A stretch of DNA of 64,000 nt from Ulva prolifera (GCA_023078555.1 CM041197.1:3993310-4057309), one strand, 5' to 3'; shown: positions 11,061-21,901, numbered from the stretch's first letter. The notes: generated by a model not told the origin, from the letters alone. Numbers and translations are program-made.

Positions 11061-11604
11061 GTAGCGTAGCTAGCGGTGCCTCCATGTCTCGCTGGGGGAA
11101 CACGCTGTCAGGTTCAGGGCACGTGGCTATGGGCGTGCAGCGCACCGCTGCCGGCTTCTCGGGGGTTAAAACGCTGACTCTGTCGCGGCCCCTTTTCACG
11201 AAAGGTTGGTCCTGCGGTGATTCAGCCGGCGGTGTTCGCGGCTCTTCGGAGAATTCTTCCGGTTGTTGGCCGTCCTCGTCTGCCCAGATAATGCTCTGTC
11301 CCGGCAACCTTGCAGCGCCTCTGCAAATTTCTCCGTGGTCCACGTATTGCAACACCTTCTGAAGCTTGGTCTCGTAGGCCTGTCGCGCTTTGTTCATCAC
11401 TGTGGCGCTGTCCTTGCCGCCGGCAGCCGATCGGGCATCTGCTGGAACCGGCAGCAACAACGGCGTTGGAGTGGTGCGAGTGTGTCCTCTGAAGTTGAAC
11501 CTAGCTACTGGGCCTTCGTTTATTGTCTTTGAATTGTATCGATTAATACGAATCAGCGTAACGGTGATTTGCCGGCTGTTCCTGTGGAACGTCAGCTGTG
11601 GCAT
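11030..11604 (-). CDS. Unknown protein, candidate upstream exon
   Basis: Minus-strand open frame starting near 11604. The credible part includes MNKARQAYETKLQKVLQYVD, then SIIWADEDGQQPEEF and an acidic, Pro-rich stretch with PFVKRGRDRVSVLTPEKP. Below about 11060 it enters the CAGCGGT satellite and stops looking coding. It is in the right place to be the exon before 9945. The junction donor was not identified, so the link is inference. Confidence 0.4.
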
Positions 11605-12118
11605 GAAGATGGCACTCTTTATTATCTCTGCGGGTTTGGGTTGCTTTGACCGTGGCGTTGCGGACAGTCTTGTGTGATCCTATCTGAACGGTTGACAGCC
11701 GTCAGATTTTTTTTAGCGAATAATAATACAGCATGCATCACAGCTATCAGCATGGTCCCGTGCTAGATGTTCATTGCTTTATATGTGCTGTGACATGCAC
11801 TCTGTCTGCGCTACTTTCTCGCTGGTTTGTTGCCCATGCAGCGAACCGCGGTTCGTCTGCCCCTGTCACCACCAGCAGAAATCCGCTTCAGTTCATCTTT
11901 CGGTTTGCATCATTACAGTGAAGAAAGCCTGTAATGCGACTCAGCAGGGCTCGCACGGTGTTACTACGCATACATGTAGTAATAAATCGGCATGCATATC
12001 ATCCAGACAACAAGTATTACATATCAAGGCCTCAGTGGGGGCTCCCTATGTCCGCATCCATCGTGTCGGCACAGATCTTACGTGCTAATCACCAATGAAC
12101 CGTAGCACCGCCGTGCGT

Positions 12119-14331
12119 CTACATAGGAAATATGTCTACCATGGCGGCCCGGGCTGGGTCATCGACAACGGTCAGGTACGCCGAGCTAGAGTCACGCTTG
12201 GCGTGAGGGGCATCCGAAATTGCTAGGTACCACGAGTTCACATCGATCGATGTGTGATCGAAGCTGTGCACCATCTGCAGCAACATTGTGTCTGGGCGAT
12301 GTGGGTTCTCTACGAATGTCCACAAGCCTCCCTTGTTTGAGTTGTTATGCGCAATGACGCGCAGGCTGTGCTCCGGGTCGCCAAATGTGTCATGAGGAAA
12401 GTAACGGTGCGCACCGAGGTACCTGCACGAATGAACTGCAGCTGCTCGCACATGACTCCCGAAAGGTTTAAATGTTGTCCGATTCTATTAAATGTGCAGC
12501 CTCGCTCGCCAACTCATGGCACAAATGAGTCTGGATTGGTTGCCGTAGAACTGTGGCGGCATGCATGGCACGTGTCACTTTGACAATGTTATAACTCGCT
12601 CCAACATGTATCGACGGACCATCGCACAAATGATTCAATTCTTGTGCAGGTGTACACGAGTCGACCCCAGACCCGTTGCGCTAATCGCGATTCCACATAA
12701 CACACAAGCAATCACGGTTCACAGGAGCCGACTTCACCGCTGCTCCAGCCAGCCCTGCTTGATTTGAAACATGCACCTTGGAATCGCACCGGCCGAGGGC
12801 CTCGAAATTCAGGTGGTTGTCCAGCACCGACAGAGCGTGTAGTGGGGGGTTGTGGAATACGGACTCGTCTAAATTGAAGACGGCGGCATCAGCAATGTCT
12901 TGTACGCCGCACACATACCCGCTGTGATAGTCGCGGAGGTCCTCCGGGTTGTGCGCACCCAGTGCCACGAAGTACCGCTCGCCTATCCTCAAGGCACCCG
13001 TGGGCGGCACAGGAAACTTCAAAGGCCTGCAAGGCGTGAACACATGCAGAGAGTGCGCAGAGCCATGCATACATACAAGATGGGGGACATCTTGTTTATG
13101 CCGCCGGATGACCCTTTGTGCGTAGGGGATGTGTCGATTCTGACCCCATGTGCTGATATCTACTGCGGCTGGGCAGCTCGGGAGGACAGGGGTGCTGCGG
13201 TGGTGCGGGACGTGCAGAAACGCACTACATATCGTTTGTACGACCCTGATGCATATAGTTTTATGCCGTTGTCGCATGAGCCGCATGGTCGTTTGGGACA
13301 GCCTGTTATGGATCACTTGAATCTGCTGGCGGAGGTTGCGTCTCGGTGTGGTAAGGTGAACCGTGCTTTGTTTGTGACGATTGCTCTGCGCCGGTTGAGT
13401 GTGGCTTTGTGCAAGAGAATGCTTACGTGCTCCGTGCGGGGCTTCAATCCTTTGGTGGTATTACCGGCAGGCCGATGGTGCGCTCGTGCGCGGCCTAGTG
13501 CCATGACTGAGCAAGTGGATTTACGAGTGGGTTCCTAACAACGGCTCGATGCCCGGCCTCTGTCCTTTGTAACTACATACATGTGCAACAAGGGATGGAG
13601 CAGAATGCATGCATGTCGATACATGGCGACAGTACCAGTCCCCCCGGTGACCGGTTCACATTGGCAGCCTTTGTGGCCTTCGGTGCCACGTGCCTCGCTG
13701 GCGTTCTTGTTGTAACACACAGGCAGAGTGTGTAAGCAGCAGAGTGGTGGGAGCCGGGTGTGCAGTGCAACAGAGCAAAACAATATCGGATCTGGCTGCA
13801 CACGCCCGGTGGGGTGCATGCAAAGCCTGCCGTTGGGATGCACCCCCAAAGAGTAGACCCGCCCACAGCACAAGGCAAGCACAGTGTGCGTGCTGTGCAT
13901 TGAGATTACTCTAAGCTCTGACCGCAGCCACAGCCACAGAGATCCGCCCACATTCACCATCAGAGCAATATCCGTATACATCTCACACAAACCAGGCACC
14001 TGGGAGTTGTGACTTGTTAGGACACCTATGGCATTGGATTGTATGCTCGGTCGTAACGCGCCCTTGCCTGCCACCTAAACAGCCATTCCAATCCAGTGCA
14101 TCGATCTCCACCGCGGAAGATACGAGCAGACAGCGGGCGACCAAACGCACGGGCGTCCGGGCAGTAAGCGCACTCTGCGGCAGTTGTATCGTCTGGGTTG
14201 TGGGAGGCATCACTGACTCCGGGGCTGGAGGCGCGGACGTCGCTGATGAGGGTGCCCACCACGTCCAGCGGCGCTCCCGCAGCCACCGACATGAGCAGCG
14301 CCAGCACAGACGTGACGGTTAAGGTCCGCAT
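12119..14331 (-). CDS. Secreted protein of a local three-member family, gene II (3 exons)
   Basis: Exons 14331-14174, 13026-12790 and 12422-12119 join in phase (both introns phase 2) to give about 232 residues. Donors are GTGCGC and GTGCGA, and acceptors are TTGCAG and GTGCAG. Residues 1-19 are a signal peptide (MRTLTV... ending SVAAG). Exon 2 carries RYFVALG, then DLRDYHSGYVCGV. Exon 3 carries YLGAHRYFPHD, then WYLAISDAPHAKRDSSS. Splice sites fall at the same places as in gene I, so the two genes are paralogues. Intron 1 (about 1.15 kb) contains a 5'-truncated LINE at 13078-13576. Function unknown; secretion is inferred from the N terminus. Confidence 0.78.
13078..13576 (+). mobile_element. 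5'-truncated LINE: C-terminal endonuclease-like fragment plus 3' tail
   Basis: Open reading to a stop at 13538. The segment with GDVSILTPCADIY, then AVVRDVQKRTTYRL, then SFMPLSHEPHGRLG resembles the C-terminal PD-(D/E)XK-like region common after reverse transcriptase in algal LINEs. It is followed by FVTIALRRLSVALCKRM. The 3' end ctgtcctttgtaac matches the relic at 3035-3110. A short TSD (tacataca) is visible on both sides. It lies inside intron 1 of gene II, antisense to it. No reverse transcriptase domain is present. Confidence 0.65.
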
Positions 14332-14339
14332 GGTCTAAA

Positions 14340-15740
14340 TGATTGGAATTTTGTGGGTACCACCTAAGTAAACCTTGCACTCGGGTCCAGACCTGCAGAT
14401 CAGTGGTGTATTTAAACACCATTTGACAAGACTGCCACAGGCAAGGGCCGATCCAGAGGTACACGTAGCTGTCCACATTGATGGGACATTCCGTGTGCTC
14501 CGAAGGTGCAACAGATCACCAGTGGAAGCATGGCCAGGAACCACGGTGTTGGCTACTACAAGCTATGTACAAGACATGTCGCAATACTTTGTCCAAAGAG
14601 AGCCCAGCAGCTCTCGACAAGGAATGCCAGGTGATTAGTAGTTAGGAGAAGATAACATATTAAGCAAGCGGGCAGTCATGTGATGGCAGCGTCCGCATGG
14701 CGATCGCAGCAATTGCGCAGATGCTGGCAGAAATTGATGCTGACCAGTTCCGCCGCCAGGCGGTATCACCACAACCCACACATATGCGACTCAAATGTTT
14801 ATGGTTGTTCTTGTCACTGTATGGCATGGGCACGTCCAAGCTGTCGGGGACCACGACGAAAACATTACCAGACGGGACCTGTGGCGGGTCATGGCACGCA
14901 ACCCGACCACCTGGACTGGAACAGACGCCGTAAGCGAGGAGACTCGAGGGAAGCGAGTGAAGTTGGTATACCAAGTGAAGACGTCGTCGATCACCAGTCT
15001 TCCAATACCACATCGGCACCAAATCGCGACGCAGCTGGGCTGCACTGCATGATTGATGAACCAATATGTCTGTTTCGAGGTCTGCTGCCGTATCTCGCGA
15101 GATATGCATGCTTGTGAATCAATATATTTTGACATTGCATGCTAGCAAGGGTGGCGAGTTGCCAATCCCTGGTGTGGGTGGCTTCCGGGGTGCATCGGTG
15201 ACGTGCACGCAACAGGAGAGCACGCATTCGTGAGCACTTGCCATCGTCGATCACGTCACGGCGCACAATCGAGGGTTCGACACAATGCCCCTCAGTATAA
15301 TGTATCTCCTGTTTCCCATCCCGCACTCAAACTACAAGACTCGGCGCGTCATGCGTTCCGCATGGGCATTAGGGAGCTGTCGGCGTCTCTGCAGGATTGC
15401 AGGCATCGAGGCGTCGCGAGGTGACCGACATAGCTTTGAGATGCACGCAGCGGGCAGATACGACGTCCCTTGCATACGCAGGTGCATGTACTATCTGAGG
15501 TAGAAAAGTGCATGCTCATCGTGGCAATGTCGATTTCCTCGCAGATCTGTCGCAGCAGAGCTCTGCATAGCCACATTGAGATACACCACACACATGAACG
15601 TGGCATCATGTGCAATCGTGACAGCATGATCACTGCATCCACATGCATCGTAAAATCACACAGAGATTTCGCACGGAGATCTCCGGTTCGTCTAGTCTAA
15701 CCGTTTACACTTTTTCGGTGACCGACGGTCGCACCTATGA
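14340..15740. other. Intergenic region with one coding-like fragment
   Basis: No complete gene seen. On the plus strand, about 14850-14990 reads RRDLWRVMARNPTTWTG, then GKRVKLVYQVKTSS. This looks like an old coding fragment and is loosely similar to the relic at 29579-30038. The rest is unassigned. Confidence 0.35.
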
Positions 15741-15755
15741 CCGCTGGCCTCCCAC

Positions 15756-15805
15756 AAAATAGTTCCAAAAGAGAGAACGGAAGAAGACGTACACCAAAAC
15801 CGGAC
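15756..15805 (-). mobile_element. SINE-like family A, 50-bp truncated insertion
   Basis: Minus-strand copy of the tail end of the family (ttccaaaagagagaacggaa). Flanked by gcctcccac at 15747-15755 and 15806-15814. Confidence 0.65.
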
Positions 15806-16084
15806 GCCTCCCACGACGATGCAGGAATAGTGTTACATGCCATACAGGCAAGTGGCACCGCAGGATCGAAACAATGGCACCACACACCTTCTCAACCACG
15901 GCGGCACCGGCACTCAACACAAACGTAGGGATACTGACGCGTGCAGCTCTCGCAACTGTATGCAAGAAGCGGGCGTAGGAGAACGTGGCGACTGCAGGTT
16001 AGAAATGCACATGGCTCCACTATAGAAGAGTCAGCGTGCAAAGCCTAAGCCGCGACAGAAGGATACCAGCACCGCGGGGCACCG

Positions 16085-16132
16085 TGTTTCGGTTTTGATG
16101 TTTATCTTCTCCCGTTCACTCTTTTGTAACTT
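16085..16132 (+). mobile_element. SINE-like family A, 48-bp truncated insertion
   Basis: Ends cttttgtaactt. Flanked by 16-bp repeats gcaccgcgg(g/t)gcaccg (16069-16084 and 16133-16148) with one mismatch. Confidence 0.8.
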
Positions 16133-16231
16133 GCACCGCGGTGCACCGGAGCGTGGGCCCCGGGTTTGTCTTTCTGCTCCCGGAGGGGTGCGCAGTGAAA
16201 ACGGCGCGCGCGCGCGCCCTCATTGCAACGT

Positions 16232-16294
16232 TCGCATTCGATTCGGAAGAGGGTCTATTGTTGTTTGTCTATCCCCGTTCACTGTTCTGTGAAC
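16232..16294 (+). mobile_element. Diverged SINE-like family A tail
   Basis: Order attcgattcgg, ttgtttgtctatccccgttc, actgttctgtgaac follows the family A tail. No clear TSD. Confidence 0.5.
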
Positions 16295-16582
16295 GATTGC
16301 TGCAGACATCGAATCCCCTATTACATGGAAGAACATTAGTTGCCCAAGACATCCGCTCTGCACGGCAGTGTTGGGTTGTAATACGCGAACGCACAAAATC
16401 TGGCAAGGTCGAAAATGCTTCCACACACATACACACATTGCCTCGAACTCTACGCACGGGGGCTCCACATCTGCCACGAAGCGCATGAAACTTGTTGCAA
16501 GGGCGAGTCCGACGGGGCCGAAGCGTGCCTCGTGTGCAGCGTGCAGCGTGCATGGTGCATGGTGCATGCGCAGATGCACACC

Positions 16583-16654
16583 AGAGTTATACAACAGAGC
16601 AAACGAGAGAAGACAAACACCAGGGAGAAAATAAACAGCAGAACCAACAGCCAA
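16583..16654 (-). mobile_element. SINE-like family A, 72-bp insertion
   Basis: Minus-strand tail sequence (gagcaaacgagagaagacaa). Perfect 12-bp TSD cagatgcacacc at 16571-16582 and 16655-16666. Confidence 0.75.
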
Positions 16655-16711
16655 CAGATGCACACCGGGATGTTTAGACGCTGGTGGGCGGGCACTGCGG
16701 TCGCGAGTTGT

Positions 16712-16992
16712 TGTTGTGATGTACCAGCCGTGGTACATGTGCACGCATAAATAATCATGGCGTGAGGGGTGTCAGGCATAGCGTGTACTGCATGCATGAC
16801 ACGTCTGATGAGTGTTTAGCGATGATGGCTGCGCAGTTGATGCGGCAGCCATGCAGAGCACTGTGACATGCAATTGACAATAAGTATGTGGTGTATCGAA
16901 GATACACTATCGGTTCAGATAGATCTATAGATAGATCTAAGCATATGAGTGCTGTAATATGTACTGCACAGGTCATCTGCTGAATCACAACA
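16712..16992 (+). repeat. 5' LTR of copia element 1
   Basis: 281 bp with ends TGTTGTG/CACAACA. Contains the palindromic stretch agatctatagatagatct near 16919-16937. It should hold the promoter and RNA processing signals, but no clear TATA box is assigned. Confidence 0.95.
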
Positions 16993-17003
16993 GGTTATGG
17001 GCC
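16993..17003 (+). other. Primer binding site, half-tRNA type
   Basis: GGTTATGGGCC directly follows the 5' LTR. It is complementary to the anticodon stem-loop region of initiator tRNA-Met, not to the tRNA 3' end. Drosophila copia uses the same kind of internal (half-tRNA) primer. Confidence 0.75.
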
Positions 17004-17298
17004 TGCCGCCTTCCACTGCTTAGCCGGTACCGTTTATAGAAAGGCTCCTAGGTCTTGAGACTCGATAGTGATGCCGGTTTCTTACGGTAGGTGAAAGCCT
17101 GGTAGGTAGAGCTTCAGGTTCGGTCAAACGGCCATCGACTGGTCGCTGAGGACTGAGAAGCACCGCTGTGCACAGATTTGAATCTGCGGGAGCGCAGTGC
17201 ATAAGATACTGTTTGACGCAGTGTGACGCAGGTTGTGTGTCGGTCAAAGTTTTTTTTTTGGTTCGACTATCGACGCAACAAGTCAAATCGACGCAACG

Positions 17299-20200
17299 AT
17301 GGGAATGTCAGACTTTATGAAAGTCACTCAATTGACCATGACAAACTATCACCGATGGAAAGGGGACATTCATTCTGCTTTAATTCTCTGTGGATTCTGG
17401 CCGGCTGTGGAACAGAACGCAGAGTACGCGGCGCTCGACGCTGCCGGGAAGCTTAAGATGTCACAAAAAGCCCTTGCAGTGATACGAATGAACACGTCAT
17501 CAGGTCTGAGGATTCATATCGACAGTGCCAATTCAGCAAAGGACGCTTGGGAAGCACTGGAAAGCATATTCACGACTGAATCTCTCGGTGCAAAGAATCG
17601 GATGAGGGATGAGCTGCACGCGTTGCGGCGGGAAGAAAAAGAAACAGCATTTGAGTTCGCTAGCAGAGCCAAGACTCTGCAATGCAGAATGTTAGATGGC
17701 TGTGGAATTCGTGTCCCGGATGATGAAATCATTCACGCGGTCATGAGAGGGCTTGGTCCGGAGTATACAATTTTCAAAAGATGCATGTCTCAAACCGTCA
17801 AGAGCATGACTCTAAATGAATTTTGCAATCGACTGCTCGAGGAGCAGCCAGACTCTTCGATGGAACAATTGGAATCGGAGCTCCAAGCGTTCCATGTGCA
17901 GAATTCAGGTGGCAGACAAGCCAAAGCCCCGCCACCTAGGAGATCGCATAAGCCAAAAGCAGAGGATCCACCAAAATCGAAGCGTTTTACAGGGAAATGT
18001 TTCAACTGTGGAAAGAAAGGACATCGTAAACCGGATTGTCCAGCTTTGAAAATGCAAACTCCTACTGACCAAAACGCCAGTCGAGCAGAAAAAGACCCGC
18101 CAGCTATGTGCAACTATCTTGTATACAACGTGTCAGAAGTTGTAGACAGCCCCAGTGCTGATGAGGTAGAGGAACATGTGGTGGACACTGGAGACGTTTT
18201 CAATTTGATGAACTGCGCAAAAGCATGCAAAGTTCTCATGGAAAACAGCACTGGAATCAGCATCCACACTGTCAGAAATGTATTGCCAACAATGATGATG
18301 ATACACGAGAAGTATCCAGGAATATCAAACAAGGATTTGGTTAGCATTTTCCTCGGGACTACCCAGCCCACAATTTCCAAGGATGCGCGTGCCTTGATGC
18401 AACAGCATGACTTCATGACTCCGTGGGTACCTAATTTACATCATGAAGATGACGATTTTGTTTATCATGTCGCAAATCACGCTGCAGCGGGTGAAATGCA
18501 CATTCAGGGGAAGCTGCAAAGAGTTTTGTTTGACTCAGGAACAAACGTACATGTGGCGAATTTCAAGTCAGGTGTAGCCGTGAAGAGCTACACGCCTTTT
18601 GCCAGCACAGCTAACAGAAGTGTGCAGATGGGTGGGGGTGAGAAACACAGGGCGCTGGGTCTCGTGGACTACGAGATTGCAGTGCAAGAAGGTTTCAAGC
18701 TGCAGATCACAGGGGCATTGTACGTGCCAACAGTGACAGCAAACTTGATTTCAGTTAGCAAAGCAGCCAAGTCTTCAAAATCTAGACTCAGTTTTGGAGA
18801 GCATGATGTCATCGCCACAGTGGGTGGCAGAGAAGTGATCATCGGCAAGTTGTCTGGTGGATTCTATGAGACATCTGTAACTCAGCAGAGTTATGAGAAG
18901 CCCAAGACTGTGTCATGGGCGGAACCGCTGGAAGTTTTTCATGTCTCATATGACTTGCTTCACAAGCGACTAGGGCATCCATCGCCCACTGTTATCAAAC
19001 ACATGTGCAAACATGATTGTTTGAAATGCATGCCAGAGAAGCTAGGTGCACCAAGCCATGTCTGTGAGTCTTGCATGAAAGCGCATCAAGCCAAGTTGCC
19101 TTTCGATGAATCTGAGTCAATCGCTGACAAGCCAATGACACTGGTTCACGTGGACACCATGGGTCCATTCCCACTGCCGAGTATATCAGGTGCAAGATAT
19201 GCTGTGGTCATGATCGATGACTACTCTCGCATGATAGCAGTGGTATGTGTCAAATCAAAAGCTGACATACCGGAGCGATTGACGTTCGCGCTGGGGCAGC
19301 TGCAACATTTGTCCAGGCAGCAGATGTTGTTCATGAGGTCAGACTACGGGTCTGAGTTCATAAATGCCAGAGTTCGAAAGTTTTTGGACTCGCAATTCAT
19401 CAAACATCAGAAAAGCTGCGTTTACACACCAGAGCAGAATGGCAGAGTTGAAAGATCAAATCGGTCACTTATGGAAAAACTGCGGGCTTTGATGTTCGAA
19501 TCACATGCACCAGCATGCATGTGGGAGGAGGCTTTGAATACGGCTGTGAAGCTGTACAACATGACAGCCTCCACACGCAGAAAGAAGACTCCATATGAGT
19601 TATTCTGGGGGATTAAACCAAGCTGCGATGCACTCAGAGTTTTTGGGTGCAAGGCTTTTGTTCAAGTACCCGAACAGAAGAGAAATAAGCTTGATGAGCG
19701 ATCAGTGGTGGGTACCATGATTGGTTACTCACAGTCATCCAAGGCGTACCGGATCCTGATTCCGGATGGTGACAGGTTCAAAGTGACAGAATCTAGACAC
19801 GTCAGATTCGACGAAAATGCGCCTGGGCCATGGATGACGGACAAGTCTTGCACAGACGAAGGCATCGATTTCAGTGACAACGTATTGATGCCGAACATGG
19901 GGAGAATGTTGCAGCAGCAGGATTTCCACCCTGCAGCCGCAGGTATCCAGCAGCAGGAAGGTGCAGGTGTTCAGCAACAAGACGTACAGCAACAAGATGA
20001 AATGCCTATGCATGAGCCAGAAGTTGCAGGACAGCAAATAGATGATGCAGATGAAGTGCATGAACCGCATGAACATCTAGATGAGGCTGAGCTGAATGCA
20101 CATGACAATGATGGTCAGGTGGCAGCTGCACAGGACCTGCCGGTAGCTGCACAGGAACAGGGAATGATTGATGCAGACATGCCAGAATTGGAAGATGCAT

Positions 20201-21858
20201 CAGTCGCATCAGATCTACAGGACCCAGAGGAACTGGACGATCATGCTCCTGGGGAGCAGGTGATGCAGGATCAGATAGCACATGAGCCAGAGGCTGGGGA
20301 GCCACCAGCACAATTTGGCAGGCCAAAGCGAAACACCGGGCCACCAGCTAGATATGCAGATTACAGGGCATATCATGCAGATTTGCAGGAGGAACCCAGA
20401 ACATTCCATGAAATCAAGTTCAGACTGGACAAGGAGCAATGGTATGAGGCAATCGCAAAGGAAAATCAGGACATGATCAAAAACGGGATGTATGATGTCA
20501 TTGATTGCAGCGATATGCCACCGGGAACCAAGGCAATTCCAACAAAGTATGTGTTTAAGTTCAAAAAGGATGAACTGGGCCGAATTGAGCGATTCAGAGC
20601 CCGATTCGTGGCCATGGGATGTGAGCAAAAGGAGGGCATTGACTACGTTGAGGTTTATGCACCGGTCAGCAATGACCTCGAAGAAACTGTCTATGTCAAA
20701 CCTCCGCCAGACTATCCAATCAAAGGAAAGGTTTGGAAGCTTAACAAGGCCATGAATGGTCTAAAGCAAGCAGGGCGTGCATGGTTTATGCACCTCAAGA
20801 GATGCCTGCTCAATCTGGGGATGACAGTGGCTCACGCAGATGAGAGCCTGTACATTTTCAGAGCTGATGGTGACGATAGGGAACCCACGTATGTGCTCGT
20901 GTACGTGGATGACCTCATTCTTGCAGGGAAGAGAAACAAAATTCAGTGGATCATTGAGTCTCTTAAGAAACAGCTGGAAATCGTTGACAAAGGAGATGCA
21001 AAGTTGTTCTTGGGAATGGAAATCATTCGAGACAGAGCCGCCGGAACGCTGTGGCTAGGTCAGAGTCAGCATGCATCTGATTTACTCAGCAAGTTTGGGA
21101 TGACTCAGGCAAAGGGTAGAAAAACTCCATTGGATGTCAAACTCAGTTTGCAGAAGTTTGATGGAACTGCAAATCAGAAAGATCTGAAGCATTATCAGAG
21201 TTTGATTGGAAGTCTTCTCTATCTAGCAAACTGCACAAGGCCAGACTTGGCGCAGTCTGTGGGTTTGCTGGCACGCTTCATGTCAAATCCGTCGCAGGAG
21301 CACATGGAAGCTGGCAAGCAGGTTCTCAGGTACCTTGCAGGTACCAAGGAGCTGGGGCTATCGTTTAAAAGGTCCAGCCCTAACAGCATCAAGGGATATT
21401 GTGATGCCGACTATGCAGGGGATTTAGATAAACGCAAGTCCACGTCTGGATATGTGTTCACTAGATCCGGGGGAGCTATTTCATGGAGCTCCAAATTGCA
21501 GAGCACAGTGGCACAGTCCACGTGTGAGGCTGAATTCATAGCCGCGGCACATGCAGCAAAGGAAGCTTTGTGGTTGCGCGACCTTCAAGCAGAATTCAGA
21601 AGACGCGTTGACCCAGTGATGATGTTTGGTGACAATCAGGGAGCTCTCAAGCTGATTCATCACCCGCATGCGCATCAACGCACCAAGCACATTGATGTGG
21701 CCCACCGATTTGTTCAGGACAGAGTGGAACGTGGGGAGCTTCAAGTAGAGTACATATCTACTCATGATATGGTGGCCGACTGCATGACCAAGGGAGTGCC
21801 CATGGCTAAGTTGTGGGAGAACATCCGGGACATGGGACTAACCAACAGACCAGCATAA
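17299..21858 (+). CDS. Copia gag-pol polyprotein with internal RT deletion (1519 aa)
   Basis: The first ATG in the open frame is at 17299. Order: gag; CCHC zinc knuckle CFNCGKKGHRKPDC (about residue 234); a spacer with a helix-turn-helix-like stretch (about 304-370); protease DSG (412); GAG-pre-integrase; integrase D619, D682, E718 (35 residues between the last two); an acidic Gln-rich linker; reverse transcriptase with YVDD (about 1202); RNase H starting at CDADYAGD (about 1369). RT is odd: DYVEVYAPVS runs straight into NDLEETVYVKPP, where element 2 has about 32 extra residues that include the first catalytic Asp. The loss is in frame (junction near 20670). Product: virus-like particle and integration machinery, RT presumably dead. 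Confidence 0.95.
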   Translation: MGMSDFMKVTQLTMTNYHRWKGDIHSALILCGFWPAVEQNAEYAALDAAGKLKMSQKALAVIRMNTSSGLRIHIDSANSAKDAWEALESIFTTESLGAKNRMRDELHALRREEKETAFEFASRAKTLQCRMLDGCGIRVPDDEIIHAVMRGLGPEYTIFKRCMSQTVKSMTLNEFCNRLLEEQPDSSMEQLESELQAFHVQNSGGRQAKAPPPRRSHKPKAEDPPKSKRFTGKCFNCGKKGHRKPDCPALKMQTPTDQNASRAEKDPPAMCNYLVYNVSEVVDSPSADEVEEHVVDTGDVFNLMNCAKACKVLMENSTGISIHTVRNVLPTMMMIHEKYPGISNKDLVSIFLGTTQPTISKDARALMQQHDFMTPWVPNLHHEDDDFVYHVANHAAAGEMHIQGKLQRVLFDSGTNVHVANFKSGVAVKSYTPFASTANRSVQMGGGEKHRALGLVDYEIAVQEGFKLQITGALYVPTVTANLISVSKAAKSSKSRLSFGEHDVIATVGGREVIIGKLSGGFYETSVTQQSYEKPKTVSWAEPLEVFHVSYDLLHKRLGHPSPTVIKHMCKHDCLKCMPEKLGAPSHVCESCMKAHQAKLPFDESESIADKPMTLVHVDTMGPFPLPSISGARYAVVMIDDYSRMIAVVCVKSKADIPERLTFALGQLQHLSRQQMLFMRSDYGSEFINARVRKFLDSQFIKHQKSCVYTPEQNGRVERSNRSLMEKLRALMFESHAPACMWEEALNTAVKLYNMTASTRRKKTPYELFWGIKPSCDALRVFGCKAFVQVPEQKRNKLDERSVVGTMIGYSQSSKAYRILIPDGDRFKVTESRHVRFDENAPGPWMTDKSCTDEGIDFSDNVLMPNMGRMLQQQDFHPAAAGIQQQEGAGVQQQDVQQQDEMPMHEPEVAGQQIDDADEVHEPHEHLDEAELNAHDNDGQVAAAQDLPVAAQEQGMIDADMPELEDASVASDLQDPEELDDHAPGEQVMQDQIAHEPEAGEPPAQFGRPKRNTGPPARYADYRAYHADLQEEPRTFHEIKFRLDKEQWYEAIAKENQDMIKNGMYDVIDCSDMPPGTKAIPTKYVFKFKKDELGRIERFRARFVAMGCEQKEGIDYVEVYAPVSNDLEETVYVKPPPDYPIKGKVWKLNKAMNGLKQAGRAWFMHLKRCLLNLGMTVAHADESLYIFRADGDDREPTYVLVYVDDLILAGKRNKIQWIIESLKKQLEIVDKGDAKLFLGMEIIRDRAAGTLWLGQSQHASDLLSKFGMTQAKGRKTPLDVKLSLQKFDGTANQKDLKHYQSLIGSLLYLANCTRPDLAQSVGLLARFMSNPSQEHMEAGKQVLRYLAGTKELGLSFKRSSPNSIKGYCDADYAGDLDKRKSTSGYVFTRSGGAISWSSKLQSTVAQSTCEAEFIAAAHAAKEALWLRDLQAEFRRRVDPVMMFGDNQGALKLIHHPHAHQRTKHIDVAHRFVQDRVERGELQVEYISTHDMVADCMTKGVPMAKLWENIRDMGLTNRPA

Positions 21859-21893
21859 GCAATGGGATGCATTCAATTCAAGCAATGCCTTCC

Positions 21894-21901
21894 ATGGGGA
21901 G
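21894..21901 (+). other. Polypurine tract of copia element 1
   Basis: atggggag abuts the 3' LTR, the expected site of plus-strand DNA priming. Confidence 0.8.

Noticed and set aside
17165-17200. Possible tRNA T-arm (gatttgaatctgcgggagcg)
   Set aside because: No cloverleaf could be built around it, and it lies in the copia leader.
20215-20628. Minus-strand frames inside the copia gag-pol regions
   Set aside because: Shadows of the strong gag-pol coding frame.
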